Below, in pieces: positions 23,952-34,471 of a DNA stretch of 64,000 nt. Both the position numbers and the translations under genes were made by a program. Numbering within the stretch: position 1 is the stretch's first letter; each line of letters opens with the position of its first letter. The notes under the pieces are model-generated. The model did no database searches and had not been told where the DNA came from. It was given only the letters and a program-made list of their open reading frames with translations. The DNA is from Zelopaecilomyces penicillatus (lineage: Eukaryota; Ascomycota; Sordariomycetes; Hypocreales; Pseudodiploosporaceae), in contig VCCP01000006.1 of NCBI GenBank assembly GCA_005765155.1, forward strand, positions 1,748,501-1,812,500, given 5' to 3'.

Positions 23952-25219
23952 ATGGTAGGTGACCGCCCATCTGTTCTCCGGCCGTTCGCTGTCTGTATCT
24001 GACCATTTCCCACACATAAACAGTCGGGTTTCGGTGGTGGTTATGACTCGGGTAACCCGGAGCACCTCTATAACATGGCCCGCCATGGCCGGCGCCCAGT
24101 CATCCAGCGATTCGACGAATACTACCGATGCTATCCCCTCATCATGGCTCCAGGGTCCGAACGACCCGAGTTGAACTACGGATCGAAAATAATACTCCCA
24201 CCTTCAGCCCTCGACAAGGTCTCCAAACTCCATGTCCAGTGGCCGCTCCTTATGGAGATGATCAACGGCGAAAAGGGTCGACATTCACATGCTGGAGTGT
24301 TGGAGTTCATCGCTGAGGAAGGCCGAGCTTATATTCCACAGTGGGTCGGTTATTCCAAACCTCTCTAAAGCCTTTGGGGCATACATCTAACCTTTTACAG
24401 ATGATGGTGACCCTTAGCATGGATGTCGGCGACATGATTCAGATTCGGACAACATCTCTAGAGCTGGCTAAAATGGTCAAGCTTCAGCCACAATCAGTGA
24501 ACTTCTTGGAGATTAGTGATCCCAAGGCTGTACTAGAAAAGGCATTTAGGAACTTTGCCACCCTCACCAAGGGTGACATCTTCAACTTTGAGTATAATGA
24601 TGAGGTATACGATGTTGCCGTGTTGGACGTAAAGCCCGAGACAGACAAGATGGGTGTCAGCATGATCGAAACCGATGTCTCTGTTGACTTTGCTCCTCCA
24701 GTGGGCTATGTTGAGCCTGAAAAGAAGAGCGGCACCAGCACCCCTCACAGCGGCCCCGCAGGTGTACCTGTTGGTGGAGTTTTACACAGCAAAGGGACCA
24801 TGGCCCAAGCCATAAATTATAATTCTATTGCCCCATCCGTTACTAATGTAGTGACTAACTTCCTTGGCGAGGGCCAGCGTGTGGCCAAGAAGGGAAGCAA
24901 AGCATCAACACCAAAGCCTGCAACGCTGGTTCCGGTATCTGTAGACATAGCCGCTGTACCCAAGAAACAAACAGGTGCCCCTGCAGCTCTCCGACTTCCA
25001 CCAAACAAACTATTCTTTGGCTACGAAATCAAGCCTGTGAAGACACTGGTGGAGAAGGAGCAAGAAATGGAGGATGCCAAGAAACCTCACTTTGCTGGTC
25101 AGGGGCAGAATCTTCGAGGGACTGTCAAGAGAAAGGGGGATGGAGAAGAAAAGTCGAAATCACCGGACAAGAAGGTTCCAGGAGAAGGCCATAGACTGGA
25201 TGGCCGTCAATCAAAATAG
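23952..25219 (+). CDS. UFD1: Ubiquitin fusion degradation protein 1 (Cdc48 cofactor)
   Basis: Three exons (23952-23954, 24024-24344, 24401-25219) give 380 residues. Ufd1 with Npl4 recruits ubiquitylated substrates to the Cdc48/p97 ATPase in ER-associated degradation. The conserved core is clear: RFDEYYRCYPLIM, LNYGSKIILPPSALDKVSKL, then AYIPQWMMVTL across the second intron, and GDMIQIRTTSL. The later Ufd1 signature HFAGQGQNLRG lies close to the C-terminus, followed by a Lys-rich tail. The first coding exon is the bare start codon, directly followed by GTAGGT. The alternative is a start at the internal ATG 24075 (MARHGRR), which would lose a Gly-rich N-terminus resembling that of other fungal Ufd1 proteins. 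The donor of intron 2 is GTCGGT, unusual but the only one that keeps the conserved frame. Confidence 0.93.
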
Positions 25220-26169
25220 TGACTTGATGGGTGCGGATATTTGGGGTACCACGGTAATACGGCGTTGGGGGTTTGGCAAGCTATGATTTACTAGGGAATC
25301 ATCTACCAGGACGTCATAGAATACGGCACCGTGACATGTTTCATGGTTGCATTGAAATGAGACTGACGTCCCTACCCCTGTTTATCATGCAGCGACATGA
25401 ATTCTTGGTCCACTCTTACGTAGATGGTCGTTTGAAGATGTTGATGCCTGCATATGCAGAGTGACTTAACGCTATTGTTACCTATAACCGGAGGAGCAGC
25501 ACATGGTGGAATAAGTAATGGGTCGTAATCAGAGACCAGACTTGACATGCTCAAGGTATGAATTATCCATGGTATCTACTTGACTCACAAAAAGGCATAT
25601 ATACAGTGTTCTAGTATCTCCAACGGTTTTTGAAACATCACCATAGTATTTAGCAATAGGTAGTCATCTAGTGCAACCTCAGTGTAGCCTCTCAGACCCG
25701 AGCAAGATCAGTAAAGCAAAGCTCAAATCTTGCCAACATTTTGAGATCCCCCTTTCTGGAAGCGACAAATCTAAACGGCTTTCCATGCTTTCCGATATTA
25801 CTGTGATGCTAAAATGCCCGAAAGACTGTGTAGAAGTATGAACTGTGTTGAGAACACAATAGTCATGGTAACCACTGAGATGTTGACTCAAATGTAGTTT
25901 CTCCAACATGGTGGTAAGCACTGTTATATAACCTATGCAGTACCAATAGCTAGTTTTTGTTGATGTTAATACTTTCTTGTGAGGGTTATTGCGTGGTTAG
26001 AACAACTTGGGGAATTCTGCGAATGCGGCCTCTACAGAGTGCACACCGTGAGAACCAGCTAGCTGTAAGAAGTCAGACTACGAGATTGAGTAGGGTAGTG
26101 AAGGTGTGTCAAACAGATGGTACTGACTGAAAAGAAGCACCTATTCCTACAAGAGAATGGCATTTGGTC
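25220..26169. other. Convergent intergenic region
   Basis: This lies between the stop codons of UFD1 (+) and the first small SANT-like gene (-). I see no gene or notable repeat. Confidence 0.55.
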
Positions 26170-26754
26170 TCATTGTTGTTCGCGTTTAACCCCCTTTCCC
26201 TTGGTAGGGGTTCCAGCAACGTCGCTGTCACCGAGTTTCAGCTTCTTTGCCGAGCCCTTTAGGTGAGCTTCGTCTTCATCGTCGTGCTCATCAAAGGAGT
26301 TTTCGAGCATGAGATCGTCGACGGTCTTGACTCTGGCCCGTTTGTTGGAACCTGGAGTTGTTTTCTTCTTGGGGGTGGCAGCCGCTTTTTTGGGAGTCGA
26401 GACTGCAGAGGGACTATCCTGCACAGAGTCGCCGCTGTGACGATTCTTAAAGTCCTTCATGATTCTCTTGGTAAAATGCTGCCTAAATGGTACATAGTTT
26501 AGTGTGTGTGTGTGTGTGTAAAATGGGTCATGGACGGGGCGATAGACGATGCAAGGCATGAAGAAAACGCTGTTTGTATATGATAATAAGACTTACGAGA
26601 TCGCGTCCTTGGTGAAGTTGTAGCCAAGTCCTTCCATTATGGAAACAACCTTGGGCCAGTTGAATCTGATCTTATCGTCTGAGTTACCCAGAAACACTGC
26701 AATGCAGAGATCTCTCTCCGCAACAGGATCCCATTTCTTGTCTCCTCCAGGCAT
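26170..26754 (-). CDS. Small SANT/Myb-like nuclear protein (cluster member A1)
   Basis: Two exons (26754-26597 and 26482-26170) encode 156 residues. Residues 7-62 form a three-helix SANT/Myb-like module: KKWDPVAERDL (helix 1), NWPKVVSIMEGLGY (helix 2), and FTKDAISQHFTKRI (helix 3). The intron (114 nt, containing a CA/TG repeat) interrupts helix 3 in phase 2, just before QHF. The tail has Lys/Pro basic blocks (STPKKAAATPKKKTTPG), an acidic stretch (FDEHDDEDEA) and ends in Lys-rich sequence, so a nuclear, DNA- or chromatin-binding role is likely. That role is inferred from composition and fold. It is the first of several related genes on this strand, and the module spacing and intron site match members A2 and A5. 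Confidence 0.85.
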
Positions 26755-27958
26755 GATTGCGATCTGATGATGGTGGGTTTGGACAAAGTTGATAGAGGTA
26801 ATGCCTTGTGAAGCTTCGGAGTTGATAGAGAGAAGGCAAGTGATGGTTGCTGTGTGTAGATGCAGGATGGAGGGGGGGTAATGGATAGATAGAACAAAAG
26901 GGTGTGGATGGGATAGTGCTGAATGTCAGAGTCAGGTGAGAAGAAGTGTAGTGATGATCTCTGTGCGAAATAGACTGAGAGTGAACTACCAGTGAACTAC
27001 CACGACAGATGGTGTGGTCCAGGTGAAGTTGGTGCGGCGTGCAGCAATTCACTGTTTGGTTACCACAGGGTTCTTTCTTTCTTTGGACAATAAAAAAAAA
27101 ACGTTTGCCAGACTAGGGCTGCAGACTAGTTTGACAGAAGTGAGCGAGGTTTGCCAACTGGCAATGAAAATTCATCTGACTTTTACTTGAGCGCATCAGT
27201 TGGCAAAGAGTGAGTGACAGGTGCCGCATCAGGTTCACCGGATTGTAGGGACTGCTAGGCAGGTCTGTTTTGTTCGTAGGAACCTGAACCTAACTTCTGT
27301 CCCGTCACTTTGAACTAAATTGGAGATTGTAGAGCTAAATTGGCAGTGTATAACGGAGCTGAATAAAGCATGCCCATATGGATGCTTGGTTGACCATGAT
27401 GGTCCTGTATTGTGATAGCTCAACAATATTTTCACGAGAGTGCGGGCCCTGGGCCATATAGATCATCTACTATAGTAGCCTGATATACTGTTGTTGCTAC
27501 TGAAGTTATTAGTATATATATAGCTTCAAATAACGGAATGTTACTTTGTGCACAGTGAGGTTCATTTACACTTGAGTTTGGCTTGTTCTATTCAGATGCA
27601 TGTCATGGTTGTATTGCGTAACTGTATGAAGTTGTCAAGACTCTCAACTGAATACAGTTATTGGCTGTGTGTTTAGGCAAGGAAATAAAAACTGTAGAAT
27701 GGCCATCGTTCATTCCTTATCTAAGCTCCATATCTCAGGACTGAGTCATGGCAAAATATCTAGTCCTGCAGCCCACCAATCTCATTTGATACTTCCACCC
27801 TTAAACTAGCCAGAATCCCCATTTTTGGTAGACTTAGTCAAGCCGATGATCAAATATAGCACTCATAGAGCTTTTAAGAAGCACATTACCAAGATCTTAG
27901 CACCCACAACAAAACTAACTGAGATGTTCATGCAGATCATGGTCATGGCCATGTGTAT
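26755..27958. other. Intergenic region between SANT-like genes A1 and A2
   Basis: It contains the leader of A1 (C/T-rich on the minus strand, about 26760-27050) and the 3' flank of A2. I searched for further module-coding exons with the W...QH pattern and found none. Confidence 0.5.
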
Positions 27959-28549
27959 CTAGACGCCATAGTCGGCATCATCGCCAGCAGAGCTATATCG
28001 TAAAATCAGTACCGTGAGTAAAGAAGAAACCGGATCGTATATCTTACAGGTGTTCTTTCTTTACTCTCTTGGTTTTGAGCGTTGGGGATCTTGCCTCAAT
28101 GTCATCGTCATCTTCATAAATTTCGTTTTTGACGAACGGGAATTGCTCATCATCTTCGTCATCCATTTCTTTGAATTCTTGCACTACTTTAGCCCCCTTC
28201 TTTGGTGTTGCCCTCTTGCGAGTCGCTGCCGGTTTCTTGGCCGCGGAGGTCTTGGCAGCGCTTGGCGATGCCCCATCTTGGATAGCAGAGGTGTCGCGAG
28301 TCTTGCGCAACTTCTGGATATGCTGACTGTAGAGAGTTTCCTTGTTAGCTAACTGTTGTATGTGAGAACAGCTTGAATGAGTATAGAGTACTTGATTGCA
28401 TCATAGGAATATGGCCAACCAGCGGCCTTCATCTTCTCACTCACAGACGTGAGCATCACCTTGGAGGGCTTCACCTCTTCGAGAAGGGCAAGGAGAAGTG
28501 CTTCATGTGCAGAAGCATCCCATCCACGTGCCTTTCTTGGAGTAGACAT
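27959..28549 (-). CDS. Small SANT/Myb-like nuclear protein (cluster member A2)
   Basis: The preferred model has three exons, 28549-28392, 28326-28048 and 27992-27959, giving 156 residues. Exon 1 is 158 nt, exactly as in A1, and ends in phase 2 inside helix 3 (SYDAIN then QHIQKLRK). The module runs from GWDASAHEALLLALLEEV to LRK. The tail carries KKPAATRKRATPKKG and two acidic patches. The last intron (55 nt, donor GTAAGA, acceptor ATAG) removes an early stop and adds an acidic end, SAGDDADYGV. If it is retained the protein stops at 28044 after KKEHL (146 residues). The product is probably nuclear. Two further module-coding first exons lie upstream and could use the same second exon. Confidence 0.75.
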
Positions 28550-28836
28550 GGCTGAATGATGTGGTTGGGGGCAGATAGGGGGAGTATGTGAGTGGAAGAT
28601 GATGGGCTGAGGCAATGGGATGGAAGAGAAAGGGTTGATGGTGGAGAGATCAGAGTTGAGCAATGAAAGGTGAAGAGTGGGGGATGGGTGTTTAGAAAAG
28701 AGATTACAGGTTAAGAATGGAGGGTGGTAGGTGAGCGGATGAAAACAAACGACAACAGCTGCCAGGAACTGCAAATGACAAAAGGCACCGAGCAAAACTG
28801 GGGCAGAATGCGGGAAAGACTATCGTGAGAGCATAC

Positions 28837-28991
28837 CGTAGCGCTCTCTCTGAGAATGTGTATCCCATTTCTTGTAGCTCAGTCATAAGCTTGGCCAAGT
28901 CTGCGCCTGAGAAAGTGAGGTTATGAAAGAGACAGATGAGGATGTCCTCATGCACTTTGGCATCCCACTTCATTGTTGAACGGTTCGCCAT
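28837..28991 (-). CDS. Isolated SANT-like first exon (A3): truncated copy or alternative first exon of A2
   Basis: An ATG at 28991 opens 51 codons of the same module (MKWDAKVHEDILICLFHN ... MGYTFSERALR). It is followed by a GTATGC donor in phase 2, exactly as in the other members. No exon with the expected QHxxKLR continuation follows before A2. The nearest acceptors give short unrelated tails, and reading through the donor gives a cysteine-rich tail ending at 28704. Joining to the A2 acceptor at 28326 would be in frame and yields RQHIQKLRK. A CT-rich stretch directly upstream looks like its own leader. Either a decayed copy or an alternative first exon fits. Confidence 0.6.
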
Positions 28992-29325
28992 GGCTAGAGA
29001 AAGGAAAAGATGCGAGATGCTCAAGGCAGAAGGTGTATTTTTGAAGAGTGAAGTGTGAAGATTGATTGTGTTGTGCTGAGGAGGGAAGATGGATGTTGGG
29101 AAATAAGAGGAGGAGGATGTAGATTGGGAAGTAGGCGAGTGTAGCTGATGCGAGTTCACTTGAACTTTCGCATTAAACTGCCTATCAGTGGTAAAGGTAA
29201 AGCAACCTGAGATGCATTTTTAGGGGGAAAGCAGGTGGGCCGGCCACATGCGAGAAACAGAGGTGAATCAAGCAAAAGTAAAAAGAGAGTTGCAACGTCG
29301 TCAAACAAAAGGCATGAGAACCTAC

Positions 29326-29495
29326 CGAATTGCTTCCCAAGATACAGTATGACCACGGCCAGCGAGATACTGGCTGATGCCGTCCCGGGTGGGGGGATCG
29401 AGGCCCCCGTTTCGCGTGCCAACCTCGTAGAACGCCATGGCGAGATCCATTAGGAATTGGGGGTTCTCCCAGTTGCCAGAGTTCTTGGGAGGCAT
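29326..29495 (-). CDS. Isolated SANT-like first exon (A4): truncated copy or alternative first exon
   Basis: An ATG at 29495 opens 56 codons (NWENPQFLMDLAMAFYEV ... GHTVSWEAIR) ending with a GTAGGT donor, again in phase 2 at the same place in helix 3. A local acceptor at 29182/29181 would give RQFNAKVQ and then stay open into the A3 exon, making a two-module fusion through a Ser/Thr/Pro-rich linker. Because that linker looks like an untranslated CT-rich leader, I do not favour the fusion. Splicing to the A2 tail exon at 28326 is also in frame. The module is more diverged than in the other members. Confidence 0.5.
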
Positions 29496-30103
29496 GTTGC
29501 GTCTATGATGTCGGTGAGTTTCCTAAATTTCAATGAGGGGATTGTGTTGGATTGTTGTAGATGTTAGAGATCGGTTGTGGTAGAAAAGAGATGAGGGGAT
29601 GTAAGTGAGAAAAGGTGAAAAGGCGAAAGCGAAAGATTCTAACTATTGTGCTCCCTTTATAGCAGGCAATGCATATTCACTAGCAGGCCATTCCAGCTGA
29701 ACCTAATGTGACAACTATGTGCGTCTCTGATAAGTGTAAACGAAAATGTTGCTGCCGAATCTTCCTTTCCACAAAACTCCACCCCCCGTTTTAATTCCCC
29801 CTGGAGGCAACCGTGATTTCGGTGCTCTACTAACTCCAAACCCTGACATTCGAATAAAATAATGACGCCTTAACCCCAAAACATAACAGCCATTGACAAA
29901 AGTACTGTGGCAACCCGACAGGCGACTTTCCAAATATAAAGAACATGGAGAGGGGGGTAAATGATACAAACAAAGGCAACAAATTTAAAACCAACCAAAC
30001 GAACTAACGAGGACTCGCTATTCGTACAGTTGCGATCCCAACAAGTTTAATCGAGCCCAATTAATCGAAAGACCGGCAAAGCTAGCTCTACGCCTCGCCA
30101 TAA
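29496..30103. other. Intergenic region between SANT-like exons A4 and A5
   Basis: It holds the A4 leader (29496-29640) and the A5 3' flank. No coding signal is seen on either strand. Confidence 0.5.
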
Positions 30104-31195
30104 TTAAAGCTGGTTGACTGTCAGTCGCGTTCGGGAAAAGGTAGGAGGGGTTGGCGCATACTCTGAAGGATAAGAATCGGGGCCATCGGGGCCACCATGA
30201 GCTGCCAGGGCGAGAACAGCCTCGTCATCTAAGCCCGGGTCTGGTGCAAGCTCCTGAGTGTCCAGTCTTTGGCGTTTGATCGGATTCTCATCCACATCAT
30301 CTTCGGTTGGACGAACATGCTCGAGCTTAGGTTGCTCCTGAGAAGCCATCAAGGCTGGATCAGTAGGGAGGGGCATTGGTATCGGCACGGCAACCTCTCC
30401 CTCGGGGATTTCAGGATGGAGCGTGGGTTCCAAAAGCGCAGGTTGCAACGGTGGGATGTCTGACACGGCAGGGACCAAAGCCTCGGGTGGTTGGCCAGTA
30501 GAGCCAGACATATCAGCCGGAGGTGCGGTTTCAATAACACCACCAATCGCTGCCACCAGAGATTTCCTAGGTCGGCCACGTCCGGGCCCTGGTCTCCTCG
30601 TGATCGGATTCAAGGTTGGGTCAGAACGTTTTACAACTTCAGGGACAGTGCCATTACTCTCTATCTTAGTAGCGGTGATGGCAGCGGTGCTGGTGTTGTT
30701 TTGGGCTCTACGGAGGCCCTGGAAATGCTGACTGAGGGCAGGTCAGCAATTGTGAGCTTCAAGCAACATACAGAACAAGGTATCAGGGCTAAGAGCAAGA
30801 TGTTTTTATGGAAGTGAGGTTCAAAGAATACACATGGGCCGACACTGGCCGGATATTCAATGTCGAGGATGAAAGAGAGTCAAGTCTTGGATAGAGCATT
30901 TGCCAACGTCAATACCATCAGAGGGGATAGCGTGAGGAGTCATTGAACATGCTTGATGTATGTATGGGAAGAGTGTGATGTAAATGTATAAGACGTGATG
31001 TATGAACTCAAGACCAAGGAACCGTGCAAGAGCCACATACCGACATCCTTCATTAGTGAAGCCATAACCAAGCCCACGCATGTGGTTACCAATCGTCGTC
31101 CATTCGGCGCCGCTGATAACTCCAATGTTTTTCACGGACAAGATGGTGAAGAACAGATCCTTATCAGCCCGGTCATTCCAGTTCTTGCTATTCAT
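30104..31195 (-). CDS. SANT/Myb-like protein with AT-hook-like motif (cluster member A5)
   Basis: Two exons (31195-31041, 155 nt; 30731-30104) encode 260 residues. The module is NWNDRADKDLFFTIL ... EWTTIGNHMRGLGYGFTNEG, then C-R and QHFQGLRR across the phase-2 intron (309 nt, the longest in the cluster). After the module comes RRPGPGRGRPRKS, an AT-hook-like GRPRK core that would bind the minor groove of AT-rich DNA. The rest is a Pro- and acid-rich region ending near TFSRTRLTVNQL. Exon 1 length equals that of A3 (155 nt), suggesting these two are close duplicates. It is longer than A1 and A2 because of the extended tail. A nuclear DNA-binding role is likely, with no known target. Confidence 0.8.
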
Positions 31196-34100
31196 GTTGG
31201 GTTCTAAGAGGCCGGGTGGGAAGCGCGCAAGCCTGGAGAATACTACTTGGTAGTCCTGTTGACCTGTCGTGGATGGATGCTGTTAAGACCACAGGTCAAC
31301 CGGCAGAAAAATTGGTAGTGGAAAATGGCGTATGGACGGTAGGCGAGGTATGGGCTGGAAAAGAAGTCGGTGGAGAACGCAGACTGAAGGGGCCCGTGCG
31401 TCGCCAACCAGGCACGTGTGTGGGGCGATTCGGAGGCTGGGTCAAGTCTAATCCGGCAACTGAGATGCCCATTGATATCGTTTCGTGGCACAAACTGGAG
31501 CTTGTTGCGGGTGGTGAAGGTGCTGATGGCAATGCTATTCGCTAATTGAGAAATGCTCAATGCCTTTTCTTTCATCTCAATGTCTTACGATGCTGCATTC
31601 GTCTGATGTAGAGCTGTTGGTGCGGCGATGCTATGACTTAGCCGAGGCTGAGACGAGGTTTACCCGTCAAGGTCTCGATCTGACGGTGTCGTATCTACCC
31701 GTCTAGGAAAAGCCGAATGTGTGAAAGAGTGGACATTGGCTGGCTGGAAGGACTAGGTATTACAGTGATAATACGTAGGCTTGGTAATACACTGTTTGAG
31801 CTTGTTTCTTTGGGAACAACTGCCGATATAGGAGATAGGACAATTAACAATACAGTGCAATCGTATTAAAAAAGCTACCCAATGCTGTCAATACGGAATC
31901 AATGAACGGTGACACAATAGATGCGATCTCTTTAGTACAGGAGTTTCGCTGTCATTACCATTCTCCTCAACAGTTTCCTTGCTCTAAACATCAACTGAAG
32001 ACGTACTTCGTACGCAAGCTTGCGACCTGGCTGCAAAACGTCACTGACTGGCGTCACAAGCGCGTCACCCGCAAAACTCCAAACCCCTAGCATCACAGTC
32101 GTCGTACTCGCACTCGTTTTTTGTACACGCCTGTCCTCGAAATGGGTGCCTTTGTAATCACTCCATCAAAGCCGGTGACTCGGCCTGAAGTTACGCCTTA
32201 CAGCAAACATGACCAGATGGATGGATGGATGGATGGATGGGTGAGTGTTTGTTGGGTGGCCAAGCAAAGCTTCGGCGCTGTCAAGCTTGAACCCAGCAGC
32301 GCTGGTTGGCCTGGACTGGGTCTGGGCTGAGCTCGGACGCCCCACAGATGGTACGGCTGCCTGAAAACCAAGGTTAGTGCCCTGGCTTAGGTCTCACGTG
32401 TTTTCGCGGAAACCTGGCGAAGGCCCCCACCAGCGTAGCTCTGAGCGGCAGCCCCAAAAGTTCGCGCCCGTCGCGTCTCCCGACCACTTCACCCCATCCC
32501 CCTCCCCGACACTGCGGTTTCCTCCAGCCATCTCTGCTGACCATAAGAGCTCTGAAAACACATCTCAATGGATTTTAAATATCCCCTTTGCTCTGATCGC
32601 AATTTTTCCCGGCTCTTCTGGCCCTTTTGGTCGCGAATCCGCACAAAACTTCAATTGCCTGACGTCGTGATGGCTGCGACGGCGGCCCCTCTTTGGTGAT
32701 GCCGCTAGCAGCTCCAGGCTGCGCAAGGGAGGTAATGGGTTGAGTTGGACTTTTTTTTTTCCTTTGGGGTCTGCTACGTACGTGCACAGCCCATCTCCTG
32801 ACACTCGCATGGAGATGAGTCTTTGGATTTGGGTCACGGCCATTGTGACTTCAGCTTGGTGAAGGTTTGGCCTTGTGTTAGATAGAGAGGGAGGCATTTC
32901 ACGCTCTGTTTAAGTCAAAGCTGTATAGCCTCACCTGCACTGCAACCAGCAACAAATTACTATGATAGACGTCATCTTCATTGATCAATTCTTTATTTCT
33001 CACAAAGAAAAAAAAAAGCCCATCCAGCAGCTATGGCATGGTTGCGCTCCTTTCAGATGCCCTGGTCGAGCGGGTTGAACGGAACTGTTACCGTGAAGCT
33101 AAGCTTGTCTATGTAGACCCCCTCCTCCATCCACCCATCTGAGCTGCCATGCACGACGTCTACTAGGATCAACAATGAGTCACACGGTTTCAACGAGATC
33201 CCTGCCGACTTGTTAGTTCCGAGACTGCCATCTTATGCACAGATCTGCTAAGTTGCTTGAAAAAGAGAGTCTTTCGTATTTGCCGAAACCAGTGTTGATT
33301 GGCCAATGGAAGCCATTCCAAGCCAACGAGTCGCGGCATAAACGAGCAGGCAGCGGCTCTAGAGTTCCAATCCTCGAGTTTGAATTGACCTGTTTTCACT
33401 TGCCTGTGTTCTCTTGGTTTGTTTCGTTCCTGTTCGTCAATGCAGTTTCCGCTGCGCAAATACTGAGATTCATGTCATGATGAGAAGAAAAAGATTAAGG
33501 TATGCAGCCCGTTCGGTAAGATGGCATCCACTCCACGGCCATGCCTCGCTAGCTGCAGCGAAGCGGTGGGTGGCTTACAGGGGCGTTGGCTGGAATTTAG
33601 TGGAAGAGCCCACCACTTTACGCGCTGGAGCGTTGGCGCATACAGTGGGTGTGCCCCTCGTCGCGGGCACACACCCCCCACAAAGCTGCTCTTTTCCCCC
33701 TCCCTCAGCGCTGGAGCCAACGAAAACGAGAGTGGCTCCAGGCAACCATCGTCTCAGACAGGCCATCGCCACCCAGATGGGATGCCAAACTCTCCTAGCA
33801 TCACTCGATACACTCACATATTGCAGCATGGCGGAGCTCCAGCATCCCATCATAGCGGCTACCCGCTTTGTTTCTGTTCCTGGATCCTTGCATGACCGCT
33901 TAGTGGAATGGTAATAAGTTTTCTCGGCCGTCATCTCACCCTTTGGTCACCAGGCCCCTGTGCTCTACTCTGGCAGCCTCATAAAGGAAGCGTTTCCTCC
34001 ATCGTTTCTCTGCTCCATCCTGTTCTTGTTTGTTTGTATGAATGATTCGATCTCAACGCTCCCTCCTCGGCCTCTCCAGATACCTACATGTGATACCCTG

Positions 34101-34471
34101 ACGAGCTTTCGCCAAAGATCTTCCCATTACAGCAACCCCCCTGCCTAGAGCCACCATACCAATTCATCCTCGGCCGTTCTCCTGTACCCATACATGTGCA
34201 CCTGACACATCGCCTTGCCTGTTCGACTCTGGACCAACCCGATCTATCAATCACGCTTTACGTCTCGTCTATAACATCTTTTCTGACTCACGTCTCCACA
34301 CTCCTCCGTGAGCCTCGTCGTAACAGCTGATGCGTCCCATCCTGCCTACGAATCTCAAGGCATCTTAAAGACCGGCACACCTCCTTATCAAACAGTCCTC
34401 AGCATCGAGACGAGTTGCCTGAGACTATTCCCGCCATTCTGAATAATCATAAACATATCCCAATCATCACA
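31196..34471. other. Divide between the minus- and plus-strand SANT-like groups
   Basis: A 3.3-kb stretch between two divergent starts. I find no supported gene. An ATGG repeat lies at 32217-32240. The right end (about 33960-34471) is C/T-rich on the + strand, as for the leader of the next gene. Confidence 0.5.
32217..32240 (+). repeat. ATGG tetranucleotide microsatellite
   Basis: Six perfect ATGG units in non-coding DNA between the two SANT-like gene groups. Confidence 0.95.

Noticed and set aside
28349..29159. A single fused gene reading through A4, A3 and A2
   Set aside because: A4 to A3 can be joined in frame, but no acceptor of the right phase links A3 in frame through the A2 start, and the connecting DNA looks like leaders.
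33414..33914. Overlapping open frames of 120-166 codons on both strands
   Set aside because: No motif and no splice pattern; several overlapping frames on both strands point to GC composition, not a gene.
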